From Berghia stephanieae (taxonomy: Eukaryota; Mollusca; Gastropoda; Nudibranchia; Aeolidiidae): a DNA stretch of 64,000 nucleotides. Positions 11,240 through 23,471 of the stretch are shown one piece after another; position 1 is the stretch's first letter, and every line of letters begins with the position of its first letter. The notes under the pieces were generated by a model, which was not told where the DNA came from, searched no databases, and was given only the letters and a program-made list of their open reading frames with translations. The position numbers and the translations under genes were made by a program. The stretch spans positions 51,843,038 through 51,907,037 of the forward strand of contig CM067443.1 of NCBI GenBank assembly GCA_034508935.3, given 5' to 3'.

Positions 11240-11960
11240 TCTCAGGGTTGCGTATTAGGCCCTCTCCTCCACACTCTGTAAACGCACCCACTAGGAAATA
11301 TTATTCGTCAACACGCTCTTAATAAGATCATAGAGATAGGAATGGGGATACCCCTCGCAAGCGTATAATGGATGTTGCCCCCATTTCGAACCGAAATAAG
11401 TCCCGGCAACCCTTGTACGCAGATTCCCTGATTACGGACAGAGATGCATCGAGATGGAAGTCGGTTTGGACGAATTCAATCCCTCGAGGGGACGGGGACA
11501 TAAACTCCTCGAAAATGGGGAAGTTGCCAAGTTTCTCTACCAGTAAGAGGAGGCACTGGGTGGTAGCGGATCGGCTTCGGTCGAGAACCTGCCGAACGGC
11601 AAAATCGCTTCATCAGTAGGGACTTTCCACCTATCGAACATGTACCCGTTGTGGTAACGAGCCCGGAACAGCAGAGCATCTAGCTGAACAGTGTGTTGTG
11701 ACGAAGCTCCTAGGCGGGTTTTCGACGGTGCACGAGTGCGGTAAGGAATTTGCTGATTGGGTCGATCGTCATAACATAATAGTGTGAGCACCATTATTAG
11801 ACGCAGCAGCTGCTGTAAACTATCACATGTATGCTGACGATACGCAGCTGTACATATCTGTAATTCCTTTAGAAATTAATCATTTAGTACCATCTACGAA
11901 AATTTGTAATGTAAATGTCAAGAGGTGGATGACAGTCAAGAAACGGATTGTCTATTCGTA
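11240..11960 (+). pseudogene. LINE RT fragment split by a second LINE 3' end
   Basis: 11245-11278 reads SQGCVLGPLLHTL, the PQGSVLGPLLF block of a CR1/jockey-type RT. 11815-11950 reads NYHMYADDTQLYISV, the catalytic loop that normally follows some 25 residues later. Between them lies a different LINE piece: RDASRWKSVWTNSIPRG, then HWVVADRLRSRTCRTAK, then (other frame) TCTRCGNEPGTAEHLAEQC, a C-terminal CCHC-type zinc motif of an RNase-H-bearing LINE, ending at a stop near 11788. CTGTAAAC occurs at both edges (about 11275 and 11816) and may be the target duplication of the inner insertion. Confidence 0.7.
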
Positions 11961-12422
11961 CTTACAGTTTATTTAACCAAACCCATAAATATCTCTAACC
12001 TCTTCTAAAGTAAAACTTACTAACAGTGTCTAGTGTAATTAATTGCTAAACTACCAACTTTTCCAGCTCACTCCAAAAAAATGACAATATAGCAAGATTT
12101 ACTGTGTAAGCCTACGGTAATGAAGTAGACATGGGTAGGTGCAAAGAAAAAAAAGAAGAAAAAAAAAAAAAAAAGAAAGAAAAGTAAAAGGCCAATGTTT
12201 ATGTAAGCAACCTTTTCGGCCTTTTCCACATAACCCGTACGCCTGGCCTGTCTCGTCGCAGTGTGCATATTCATTCATCAGTCTTTCACTATGCTCATGA
12301 CTATTGAATCGTTAGCATCGTGATAGGAAAATTCTCCCCCTCTCTCTCTCCTTCCTCACTTTTCCTCTCCCCCCCCCCCCCCTCCAACTCTTCGTCCACT
12401 CTCTCAACACACACACACTCTT
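11961..12422. other. No recognised gene
   Basis: Short A run near 12145-12185, then CT- and C-rich low complexity from 12330. No coding similarity. Confidence 0.5.
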
Positions 12423-12884
12423 AGACTAAGGGCTACCGGGACCCCCACTTCCCCCCCCCCCCCCCCCCCCCCCTGGGGATTTTACGAGACCAATTTTTCT
12501 AGTTAGTATAACATCTAAGCTATCCGTTTATGGCCGGCTGCCAAAAAATAGTGTCATCTTTACAGAGTTATTGCCCCTGAAAGGTCATTCGGTGCAAAAA
12601 TTTCTAAAAATTCATAAAATGCATTTTTGTATTTTAAAACATGTCTAATTTAATATAACTAAATATTATGTTTGAAACTGATGATTTGAGGGTCATTTTG
12701 AAATACATACAAACTATCTTTACTAATGACAAATAGAAAATTAATAAACAAAAACATCATTTTCTCGAAATACATATTATAGCATTTTAGGATGAGAATG
12801 TGAACTACTGAGAAGAGAATAGGTGTCATTGAAATACATTTATATTATAATTATGACACACATACTCACCAAATTCACACATAA

Positions 12885-13011
<127 letters not shown>

Positions 13012-13019
13012 TGTTATGG

Positions 13020-15055
13020 TTTGAGAAGTATGGAACATACTCATTATTCTTAACAGTTCATCATCCACCCATTGGTCACAGTCTGAAAAATCATCCTCTG
13101 ATTCAGAAGACCATTCCTCTTCACCATCCTCTTCCTCAATGTCATCTTCTTTAGGTTGCTGTTCATCAACAATAATGTTAACTAGTTCTTTTGGTATAAT
13201 GTCATCATCTCCAAACCAGTCGATCACCAGACTACCAGAAGCTGTCCTTTTCCAAACGTTTTCCTCGGGTTTTGGAATTTCAGGGAAGTTTGATGCTGCT
13301 TGCTTCCAAACCATTGCTTGAAAGTTTGCTCTCTTGCTATGCATCTGTAGACCTTTCTTACTGGGACAAATCAATGCCTTTACAGTGGGAGAGGGGTCTG
13401 TCATCTCCAGGGTGAATCTTTTTCTCACCGTATCAGCTCTTAGTTTGTTGACGTCATTTGCTCTGCTGTCTCCATACATTAGACACACAAACTTTTCAAG
13501 CGTTGATAAAACATCTTGATGTAGCACTTCTTGATTTCCCAATTCAGAAAATAAGTGTGTGAAATCTTGGTGTTTTGTCAATAGGGCAAATGGACGTACT
13601 TTTCCTTTTCCAGCAAAGCAGCTGGTAGTCTCACAACCTGTGAAACTGTGAAATCCCAACATAGCGTCACAAATTTCTGGTGATAATTTGCTAGAAAGGT
13701 TTGTGATGTTGAGAAGCCTTCTCGTTTTCCCCTGAACCTGTGTCAAAAAGTAAAGGGACTTCAATTTTCTTTGCAAATGCCAAAAGCAACAAAAAGACAT
13801 CTGTATCTGGTGATCTTACTACAATTTCTTCCTTCCTTGAATGTTGAACTGCATATGTACAGTGAACAATAATTTTGGTGTCAGCTTCTTCGTGACTGCA
13901 ATCCAGCTCAGGCATTGGTCTAGTCTGTGGTTATTCCATCCTCACTGCTCAGCTGTACACATGTGTTTTCGATCGCAAAGAAAATGTTTCTGCCTAGGAG
14001 TTTTGATGCATATTTGTCTGACTCCCATTCTTGTAAAATTAGTTTCATTAGGTTTATTTTATTCTCCCCACTTGATAGAAATAGCTTCCAGTCGCTTGGC
14101 ACTTTTGTTAACGGTCCTCCAATAAGAAAAGTGTTATTTGAAGAATCACCCCTTCGAGATCTTTCTGTTGCTTTTATTGAATCCTCGAGGTATCTGTCTG
14201 TAATGAAATGAAGGTCTGTAGACTTTGGGAGTGTGCTGAACAGTTTCAGAGCCAGTTCACCAAATGTTTCTGGTAATGAAACCAATGCTTGGAGAACTGC
14301 ATTGCCATCAACAATGTAGATGCTCTTCGGAAATTCCTTCTTGAGTCAGCAATTTCATATTTCTCCATTCTATTCATAAGTGTAGCTTTGTTTGTCTTCA
14401 AGAAAGATCCATCACTTGTGGCTAAAGCCCACGGAACTGGGCTTAGTGGATAGCACATCACTTTACGAAGATCAATATTATGACACTGGCTTAACATGAG
14501 CAACTGGCCAAACATATCTCTTTGGGCTGTAATTTTCAATGTTTTCGTTTTGTTGGAACTTATTTTACTATGACGAGCATCTTTTTGAGTAAATTTCTTC
14601 CTGCAGCTTTCATGGTACTTTGCTTCAGGTGATATCAGACAATAATTTTCTGTCAACCCTATCAAGCGGCTATTTCCTCTGAAATGGGCAGCTTCACATA
14701 TTGACGATTTTGAAGACTCTGTTTGACACTTTACAAGCTTATCTTTTCTTCTGTTTACATATTTCTCTTTTCGCTGACAAATGATACATTCATCTGAAAA
14801 ACAAGGTCCTTTCAGTGATTCAACACATCTTCTTTTAAGACTATTATCTTCATTACTGTCGGATTCCAGTTTTCTCTTCTTTTCAAGCCGTACATATTTC
14901 AGGCTAGTGAAACTTTTCAAACAAGGACGATGGAAGTCATGTTCTTGACATGGGTGATCTGGAAGATTGTCACAGATGTGTGCACATCTTACATTGATGT
15001 CATCACTCTCAAGTCGAATTATCTTAACTTTTGAACATTTTCCCATGCCTCCTCT
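13020..15055 (-). pseudogene. XPG/FEN1-like nuclease with Cys-rich N-terminus, copy A
   Basis: Read 15046 to 13020 across at least three frames. The N-terminal part (15046-14250) is rich in Cys/His: CAHICDNLPDHPCQEHDFH, CIICQRK and AKYHESCRKKFT. Then the nuclease: IVDGNAVLQALVSLPETFGE near 14300, DRYLEDSIKATERSRRGD near 14170, HEEADTKIIVH near 13890, [10 protein letters not shown] near 13815, [19 protein letters not shown] near 13640. These match in order the XPG-N, XPG-I (E/E and DxD carboxylates) and GCD-helix-hairpin parts of FEN1-type nucleases; the last acidic residue is E, not D. The C-terminus (13080-13160) is strongly acidic. A typical upstream Trp motif (EEAW) lies just before 15046 in another frame. 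Predicted to be inactive. Confidence 0.75.
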
Positions 15056-16850
15056 GTAAAAGTTTTTAAGAAACCGTGATTTGCTAAATTGGGATAATGA
15101 ATAATACAGGTTTTCTTCACTGTCTTTGGTAGATTATGTCTATCTTTTTTCAAAGAAACAGGCTCTTCGGAAGCCGTTACACAATCAAGTTGATGAGTTA
15201 ATATATTGATGTGAGCTTATAATGTCAATTTATTTTGTCATATTATTTCATTCTGAAATTTAAAAAAAAGAAAGAAAAAGGTTAGGAACAATCGACACTC
15301 TAACAATGGGGAGGATTACTGTACTCGGTAGTCATTTTGAAATCAAATTTTATAAAAAGAGCTGGCTAGTCTACCAAGACAACTAATCAATGATGAATTA
15401 TTTAATTTTGGGTCAGGCATACAGAAAGAGTTCTTATCTTAGGTCATGTCTAAGGGCAGGCACACGGAAAAGGAAACATATGGAAAGGGACACATGAATG
15501 TAAACAGTGAAACACAAAGCAGAATTTTCATGTCAACACAACTTTGTTCTCATAGAACGACAAATCAGATGATAGGGTATACTATAGATATCAGCATCTT
15601 TCACATTTTCCCATCTATTAAGCATTCTATCATTAAAAAAAAACCAACAATATGATGCTTTTCATCTTAGTTGGTGTTATCTTAATACATGTAGCAGGCT
15701 TTATGGACGTACTTATATGATGTCAGCTTTTATCAGTTATAATATGAAAACAGGCAATAGGCAAGCACAAAGACTAACCCTCATTAGTCATAGGTTTAAA
15801 AAAGTAATTGAAGCATGTTGTTTTCTTTTGGGTGTTGAAGAGGATATACTATTTTGGTCTCTCTGACTAAACCTACATTTGGGCACTGATATTGATATAA
15901 CCTATTTGAGGTGCTAGCGCCCTAAAAAGGCCAATAAACAAACAAAGTCTAACCTGAAACCGAAACTACCGAAACTATAGAAAAATATGGGAAGGGACAC
16001 ATGAATGAAAACAGTGGAACACAAAGCAGAATTTTCATATTTCATGTCAACACAACTTTGTTCTCGCAGAAAAGACAAATTGAATGATAGGGTACATTAT
16101 AGACATCTGCAGTTTAGTGTTACTTTTTTCCTTTCATAAGTACCAATGGTGAATCTAATAATTCGCATTATAATATTTTTCTATGACAAGAACTGCAAAC
16201 CCTTATTTTTTAAATAGTTATTTCAGCAAAGCTGACACTGAAAAGCTGATTTCAGTAATTACCTGGACCCTCCCCTAAAAAAGTGAGTGAGCATCATGCT
16301 TACCGGACCCCCCCCCCCTCCCCCCAAACCAGAGTCAGACTAGATGTGACCCCCCCCCCCTCCCCATCTCTCCTTGGGCTGATGTAATTAAAAAATGGTC
16401 CCTAAGTACCAAATTTCTCCTGTCATATTACAATAAACTGCTTTCATTTTGCTATAAACCTTTCTCTAATCCACCAAGGGGAATAACTGCTCTGTCAACA
16501 GTACAATCGCAAAATATCCAATATCTTCAAAACTAGTGAATAAAAATTTACGAAATTTTTTATTTAGGTCTTGCTATACACAGGCTATAACACTTTCTCT
16601 TTGATGTATATAGAAATATGTAATGCTCTAAAGTTATATAACAGTGTCTGTGAAACTTTTTTGAAAATTTGAATATTTTAAAATTCATCCTTGAAGTTCA
16701 TACATACTAAATACTCTGAACCTTGAATTTAGTTATTATTTATCTAATATAGTCTATATACATCAGTGCAATCCAAATTTGTGACATGTGTGATGAAAAC
16801 TAAGGAAGCTATGGCACTTCAAAGTTTGGCAGTGGCAAGCTCATTTTAAC
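15056..16850. repeat. Non-coding interior of copy A with a direct duplication
   Basis: A segment of about 135 bp (GGGACACATGAATG, GTCAACACAACTTTGTTCTC) is present at about 15475-15610 and again at 15986-16125, direct orientation. C runs at 16308-16325 and 16351-16365. AAGGGGAATAACTG near 16478 is a diverged copy of the subterminal box. No coding region found, so the transposase expected upstream of the nuclease is missing. Confidence 0.6.
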
Positions 16851-17009
16851 GCACTTGATGACCTTTCAAGGGCAATAACTCTGTGAAGATGACACTTTTT
16901 TGTTGGCAGCCGGCCAGAAATGGAAAGCCCACACATTATATTTACTTAAAAAATTGGTCTCATAAAATCCCCAGGGGGAGGGAGTGTTTCGCCCATTGGC
17001 CCTGGGTCT

Positions 17010-17962
17010 ATCTCTCTCATACTTTTTTCTCTCTAGTCTTTCCTCATCTCGTCCCTCTCTCTCTCTCCTTTCCCACCTTCCTAAGCTACTCCTTTTTCCT
17101 CCTCATTCTTCCGCCTCCTTCTACTGCTATTGTTGCTGTTGCACCTCCTTACATCTTTATCTTCCTTCTTCTTATTGTTCTCTCCACTCTCCCTCTTTTT
17201 CTTTTTATTATCCTCCTCCGCATCCTCTTCTTCTCCTCTTCCTCTTACTCGTGCTGCAGTTTCTCCTCCTCCTCTTCCTATTTTGAATTTTGACATAGGC
17301 CATTGAGCAGGTTTCCTTGGAATTCATCCCAGATATCTCTCATCAATTTCTTTTTCATCATATTATTATCATCATCATCACCATCATCATCGCCACATTG
17401 ACAAATTCTAAGATACAGCCCTCAGAGGGCCGACACTCTAATAACGACACCAGACACACAGCACGCGACACACATCACACGAGACAAACTAATGTGAACA
17501 CTACAGTTACGGGTTTCTCATATATTCAGTAATTTTCTCTCTGTACTAGTCCATCTTGACAGCTCACAAAAACAACCCCCCCCCCCCCAAAAAAAAAAAA
17601 AAAAAACAAAAAAAAAAAAAAAAACAACAGACAAAACAAAACAAAAAAAAAAAAAAAAAAAAAAAAAAGAACAAAAAAAAAAACAAAAACGGGCAAGGCT
17701 AGAAATCGAGGCACACCCCCCCCCCCCCCCCCCACACACACACAGACAATCATATAATCACACATACACACACTCACACATACATACACTCTCCTTGCAT
17801 TCATCCCGCTTACCCATCCGTTCCCTCTGTCATTACGTTTATTCTTTTTTTTTTTTTTTTTTTTTGTAATCAAGTGAAGATACGAATACGGTATCTAATA
17901 TCTTGAGAAAATTTTGAATTGAGAGCGGCAAAAAACATAATCCATTTTCACTTACCTTGTTA
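17010..17962. repeat. Low-complexity CT, C and A runs
   Basis: CT-rich 17010-17280, ATC triplets near 17365-17395, runs of C and A 17574-17680, C run 17716-17732, T run 17847-17866. No gene seen; the frames across it are artefacts. Confidence 0.8.
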
Positions 17963-18194
17963 GGGTCCCGATAGCAATTGCTTCACACGCAAAGAAACCT
18001 CGATCGATTCCGGGTGCTGTCGAGATATTTTTTTACCCTCCCCCCTCCCCCTTGTCCATCCAGCAGTGATTGGGTAGCTGGGTCTGTTAGATCTGGTAGA
18101 AGTACTTTGCGATAGACTAACGTCCATAACAAAGGGTAGCACGCAACTGCTATTGTCTGTTTTATCGATAGAAACAGGGATAAACTCCAGCTCC

Positions 18195-18196
<2 letters not shown>
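17963..18196 (+). mobile_element. tRNA-derived SINE (family S1), second copy
   Basis: Same order as the copy at 8756: GGGTCCCGATAGC, B-box-like ATCGATTCCGG, TGGGTAGCTGGGTCTG, AGTACTTTGCGATAGA and GATAAACTCCAGCTCC. It ends directly at the following ATT microsatellite, as SINEs with a simple-repeat tail do. Confidence 0.75.
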
Positions 18197-18286
<90 letters not shown>

Positions 18287-18303
18287 CATCATCTTCATCA
18301 TCA
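18197..18303. repeat. (ATT)n microsatellite
   Basis: ATT triplets ending in ATC/TTC variants, at the 3' end of the SINE. Confidence 0.95.
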
Positions 18304-18597
18304 TGATTATAATAATCTAATAAATGCCAATAAAAAAATCCCTAAAATCTTTTTACTAGGGTTTGAAATTATAAATCATGGATCAAAGCCACCTTAAAAC
18401 ACTAGATAAGAATCTGAAATCTGTTACGTACTGTGGCCACTCGTTAGAGAAGACCTTTCAGTCATTGTGTTGTTGTCGCATCTTTCTGGTTTCTGATGTT
18501 CTGGAATCAATTGTTTCGTGTCTTTCACATCACCAGGCATTATTCAAGACTGGTTATTCTGGCAAGATAAAATATCTATGATTAAAATCTACTCAAT

Positions 18598-18833
18598 CAA
18601 CCAGCTAATTGTCGTGCTCCGTAAAGACACGTATTTAACAATTTGGCCAGAAAGCCTGGTCTTCAAATATTGATCGATTCAAATGACTCTCATCTTGAAG
18701 TCCCAAGTTTGAGAATTTTTTTTTTTTTTTTTGCCAAATGAGGTTTATTTAAATCAGTCGATATTTGAAGGACTAGTTTTCTGGTCAAATCTTTAAATAA
18801 GTGTCTTTCCAGAGTACGGCAGTTAACTGGTTA
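18598..18833. mobile_element. Small hairpin (MITE-type) element
   Basis: Two arms of about 90 bp in inverted orientation around a short T-rich loop. The left arm has GTAAAGACACGTATTTAA, AATTTGGCCAGAAAGCC and CTTCAAATATTGATCGATT; the right arm reverse complement has GGAAAGACACTTATTTAA, GATTTGACCAGAAAACT and CTTCAAATATCGACTGATT. One further arm is at 10475-10545. No coding capacity. Confidence 0.75.
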
Positions 18834-19244
18834 AATCAAATAATATAGGAACTGAGTGGTGTATTCTGTCCAACTTAGAGTGATCTTTGTTCTTCTTACC
18901 GTGTGTAAGTACCAAAGTACAAAAGGCGTCAGAGCCCACAAGATTTTTAACAATTGTTTGTTTGGGCAGTCCATAATCCCTTGTGCGTGGGTTGTGGTTA
19001 TGGACTTTGTTTCATGGCTTTAATACTTTGCCCACTAGGTCACAGATGGCTCATGTAGGAGTCAGGTTTGGGAGTGTTCCTAACTCATGCTCCTTACGAA
19101 TGTGAAGCAAGAGGATAGTCGTTAAAGTCAGAAAACGTGAAGCTGAAATTTATGAAACTCATATTTCCTTAATTTGAGTTTCGGCAGGTGGTCAAAATGA
19201 CTAATGAAGAAGACGGTGCTGCTGCTGCTGATGATGATGATGAT
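18834..19244. other. No recognised feature
   Basis: No coding similarity or repeat partner within the window. Confidence 0.4.
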
Positions 19245-19880
19245 ACTGCGGTCTAAACCAGTTTATTGGGACGTCTCGGTTCCCGACAAATCGTCCCAAT
19301 CAAGCGGCGTCCCGATTAAGCGGCCGCCATGAAATTGAGCAATTTTTCAGATTTACCATAGTCCCCTCTGCCCTTATCCAGACTTGTGACTAGCAATACA
19401 ACTTGTACGTAACAAAAGATGTATGTGACCTTGAACTTTTTTGTTTGTTTTGTTTTTTGTGTTTCGTTTCTTCGTCGTTTTTTCTTTTCTTTTTCTTAAC
19501 TTAAAAATTTAGACCATGATTTAAAGCCATAGTATTCAGGTGGACATGTTTGACGTCTATTTTGGGTTAATTCAGCTGCCGCTTGACTGCTTATCTGATC
19601 TGTAAACTTTGTCAGAGGGGTCAGAGTTCTTTCTTGGCTAAATTGTCCCGATAGCTTCACCATTTTTTTTTTTTACGAAGTCATCGATGAGGTGTCCTCT
19701 TCATCACTACTTTCGTGCTCTGTTCTTCAATTTTCTGGGAGTTTTTTTCTCCATGAAGGCACCAGAGCACTGTAGATTATTATCGTAATCCACTTGTGAA
19801 ATTCTCTCATCCTTCATCATCTGAGTTGAAAGCAAAACGTCGTTAAAATTGTTAACTGTCTCGGCATTTCTTTAGCATTA
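19245..19880. mobile_element. Possible pogo/Tigger-type remnant
   Basis: 19255-19325 (CAGTTTATTGGGACGTCTCG, then AATCAAGCGGCGTCCCGATT, AAGCGG) resembles the style of pogo/Tigger termini, where short GGGAC and AAGCGG words repeat. The minus strand of 19490-19660 has a coding-like stretch, TKFTDQISSQAAAELTQN. No intact transposase and no second terminus found. Weak call. Confidence 0.25.
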
Positions 19881-20731
19881 GTGTAGCAGATAACAAACAT
19901 CTGTTGTTGAACTTTTTGTCATGCATCGTGGCCGTTGATCATGACTGATGGCAGTCAATGACACCGACAAGGGATTACATATACATTCTATTGTTCACAT
20001 CTCTGTGATGACTATGACGAACGGTTCGACCACAAACTCGATTGGTTGTCACACTAACACGGGATACAGGTAAAACTCTATTAGGTAAAGGGCCACGGGA
20101 CGAAACCATCCCCCCCCCCCCCTTGTACACTTTGTACACCTATTTTGTCCGTAAGAGTGACATCTCGACCACCACCAAAAAAAGTTATAGCCAAAAATCG
20201 ATACTCTTTTGGGAGTTATGGCCCCTGAAAGGTCACTCGGTGCAAAAAAATCACAAGTGTCCCGTTTGTCTTTAACACTGCATATCTCAAAAAGTATAAG
20301 TACTAGACATATACAATTGGTATCAAAATAAAGCTAATTGAATGTACTTTTGAAAAATATAACAGTATGCTCATTAGCCATATTTCATAACCTTGAAAAT
20401 TGATGATAAAATCGGAAAATAGCTAATTTTGACAATTTTAAATAGATTTTCTCAGTCCACAAGAAGGCAAAAGGGTCCAGAAGTGGGTTTTTTATTTTTG
20501 GAAATTATGTTGACTGCAGCATTTTAGCCGACCAGTCTGAAAAATAACCCCAAAAGTATATTTTAGGTGATTTGTGCCATTTATTATTAAAATTTGGTAA
20601 TTCTAGTATTCACGGATGATAGAATTCTGGCCTCGGTAACCTCCACCTATCTCTCCATGGACACTTTGTCTGCCTATATATTCTGAAAGAGCAGTATCTT
20701 GACCACCACCAAAAAAAGTTATAGCCCAATA

Positions 20732-21220
20732 TTCTGTCATCTGCATTTTTTGCCAAATTGGGACCTAAAATTTGCCAAAAAACCCCCCGAAATTTGCCAA
20801 AAAGACCAAAATTTGCCAAAAAATTTGCGGAGGAAAACTAAGCGTTTCAGTAAAAACTAACACGCGATACAGAAAAAAATAATATAAAAGGCAATTTATT
20901 ACATTTAAGGACTTGAGAAATGAAATGACTGTGATTAGCGTTGTTACAAAGATTTTAAAGGATCATTATCCGTAGAGAGTAGCTTCCCTTGGATTGGTCC
21001 CAGGCAAAGCTGCAACATTTCTCAAGTTTCGCACTTTTTTTCTCGTTATTTTGTTTTCGCTTCTTTTTTTTTCCCCAAAATTTGCCACGCGATTTGCCAA
21101 TTTTCCCAAAATTTGCCACGATTTGCTAATTTTGGGAAATTTGACAAAATTTGCGGATCGCCCTGATATTTGCACCAGCAAATTGCCATTTGCGGCCGCA
21201 AAAAAATGCAGATGACAGAA
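20732..21220. mobile_element. 489-bp TA-flanked MITE with internal AAATTTGCC repeats
   Basis: Terminal inverted repeats TTCTGTCATCTGCATTTTTT at both ends, flanked by TA on both sides (20730-20731 and 21221-21222). The interior repeats AAATTTGCC or its complement at least eight times. It splits a subterminal unit of copy B: GTTATAGCCCAATA before it and ATGATACTCTTTC after it are contiguous in the sister unit near 20180. TA duplication suggests Tc1/mariner-type mobilisation. Confidence 0.75.
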
Positions 21221-22014
21221 TAATGATACTCTTTCAGAAGTTATGCTGATTTGAAAAAAAAGAGTTGCGGCCCTTAGCAAAAATAGGGGTAGGGTTGCTT
21301 TGAACAACTGATGTGTGAATACTATTCATGTGATATACATTATTTTTGCATCAAATGTAAGGGAAATGATTGCTGTAACTAGGTGCATTATTTAGAAAGA
21401 TCAGATTAAAACAATTTTGCCATAAAAGTTCATTTTTCTCCCATTCAGAAATAAAAACGCATCTAACGAAGACTAAATAATAGACTCTTGCGACAACTAC
21501 AAACCTTTAATCTATTATGGGCTCTTTATGAGCCTTAAGTTTTTAAAACTTTAGTATTGTGAACAACACCAAAATAAAATTAGAGGCTAAAACCCATACT
21601 CATTGGGGAGTAATTGCAATTTCAGAATATATGGTTAAGTCCCTTTGATAAATTAGGGGTGAGGTTGCTAAAAATAAAATGGCTGCTCTGTGAATCCCAT
21701 TTATAAAAAATGCAGAATTTTAGCATGAAATATAAGATAATTCATTGTTCTAATTTAGCAAATAGTTTAAAAGAATCAGATTCATACATTTTGTGATAAA
21801 AGTGCATTTAAAAGTGAAACTGTATCAATAGATTTTAAGAAGATAATCGCTAAAATTCTTACACAAAGATTAAATAAGGACATTAGATCAGGCATCTTTA
21901 AGTCTTTGAACACTAGTTTCTTTCTTCTCAATAAGGTACAGTCTATAACATTGCCTTTAGATTGTGTACTGTGTCCGAATCACTATCTTCTGCATTGTCC
22001 GAATCACTGATATC

Positions 22015-22528
22015 TAGTGCCGCGCTGAAGACCGGTCTGGACCGCGGTCCGACGGTCTTTTAGCTGTGAACCGAAGACCGGTCCCAGAGGGGAAGATCGG
22101 CGGCGGTCCTCACTTCTTATCACCTTTCAACTAGTGCGGGGCGGTCCTTGCAAGGACCACGGTCCTACGGTCTCGCGCCATAGCCTACTACTTCCCCAGC
22201 GATTCGTTGCTTCGGTTGCCTATCTTCCACCAATCACCACCCATCCCACTTAATTAATCGCACCCACCCCCCTTTGCCATACACTAAACGACACAGACGA
22301 CCATACAGGCAGACGACCACCAACCTCCACTCCGCAAACCGCCCTTTCGTGTGTGAGATGGGGGGAACAGGAGGCGCACGCCTTGGACGATTCCATTATA
22401 CGGGGTAAATTTCAAAATTTACTACACCATAATGATCGCAATGACAATGATCTATGGTGAAGGCATGACCCCTCTTCTCTAATGGGTTATTGTTTGAAAT
22501 GTATGTGATTACAAAAGATGTGTGTGTT

Positions 22529-22586
<58 letters not shown>

Positions 22587-23471
22587 GAACCTAGCAAGTA
22601 GCAAATCCGATTTTTTGTTTCTTTTGTCCATCTCTTGTCACCACTCCTTTCTATCGCAGTGTTGTCATTTAAAATAATACAATAATATTAAAATTTCGTT
22701 TGGTGTTTTTACTAATCAAATAATATGAGTTTCATTAGTTTCTTCCTTCCAAAAAACCCAGTTATAACGTCTGAATTTTAAAAAAGTCCAATAGAATATT
22801 TGGGGACCCCGATAGCTCAGTTGATAGAGCACTCTCTTTATACGCAAAGGGCCAGAGATCGATCCCGGGTGCAGTCGATTTTTTTCTGAATCCCTGTCTA
22901 CTCAGCAATGAATGGGTAGCTGAGTTTGTTAGATCTGGCGAAAAGTCACCATCGACCCCTCTTATCACCTCATCCACCCCCTCTTATTATAACTTCACGT
23001 CTCTCTCTTACTCTTCAATGCTCGCTGCCCTCTAATGTGTGTGTGTGTGGGGGGGGGGGGGGGGGGGGGGGTAGGAGTTGCGCGTGTGTATCAACGCCAC
23101 GAACAACTCGATCAACGCCTTTATCTCCGTTAATGGGGATAAATTTCAAATTTTATTAAATTATCGAAGTAACAATGAAGTACGGTGAGCAAATAAAGAA
23201 GGCATCACCCCTCTTCTCTAATTAGGTTACAATTTGAAATGAGTGTGACTACTCCGTGTGTTTTACTCCTGTAGGCCACGGTTTTCATCGTGTAGCGGTC
23301 TTTAACTGTTCAAGAATGAACGATCCCACGCTCTCAAAGGTCAAACCGGTTCGAATTTCCAACAGTCTCTCAGGAATGTTCAATGTCGAAAAGGACCGGT
23401 CCTTGGGGTCTTCATTTCCCAAGGACCGTAGGACCGTGGTCCTTAAGCTTGCCAAGGACCGCCCCGCACTA
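22015..23471. mobile_element. hAT-type non-autonomous element, copy 1
   Basis: 1457 bp, ends TAGTGCCGCGC and GCCCCGCACTA, flanked by the perfect 8-bp duplication CTGATATC (22007-22014 and 23472-23479). The 8-bp duplication and TARNG-type ends fit hAT. The first and last 150-200 bp are dense in GGACC/GGTCC words, likely transposase-binding repeats. It contains a (GT)n run, a G run of about 23 and a SINE head. No transposase. The inserted end adds about 60 artefactual codons to the nuclease frame. Confidence 0.88.
22802..22946 (+). mobile_element. SINE S1 head inside hAT copy 1
   Basis: GGGGACCCCGATAGCTCAGT, TGATAGAGCAC (A-box-like) and GATCGATCCCGG (B-box-like) match family S1. Truncated after AGATCTGGCGAAAAG. 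The same piece sits in the inverted hAT copy, so it was there before the hAT copies spread. Confidence 0.75.

Noticed and set aside
16883-17293. 136-codon frame on the plus strand
   Set aside because: The first part is the terminal repeat of copy A and the rest is CT-rich low complexity.
22802-22880. Candidate tRNA gene (A and B box present)
   Set aside because: The 5' and 3' ends do not pair as an acceptor stem and the segment recurs as the head of a SINE; the same holds for 8756, 17963 and 41165-41090.
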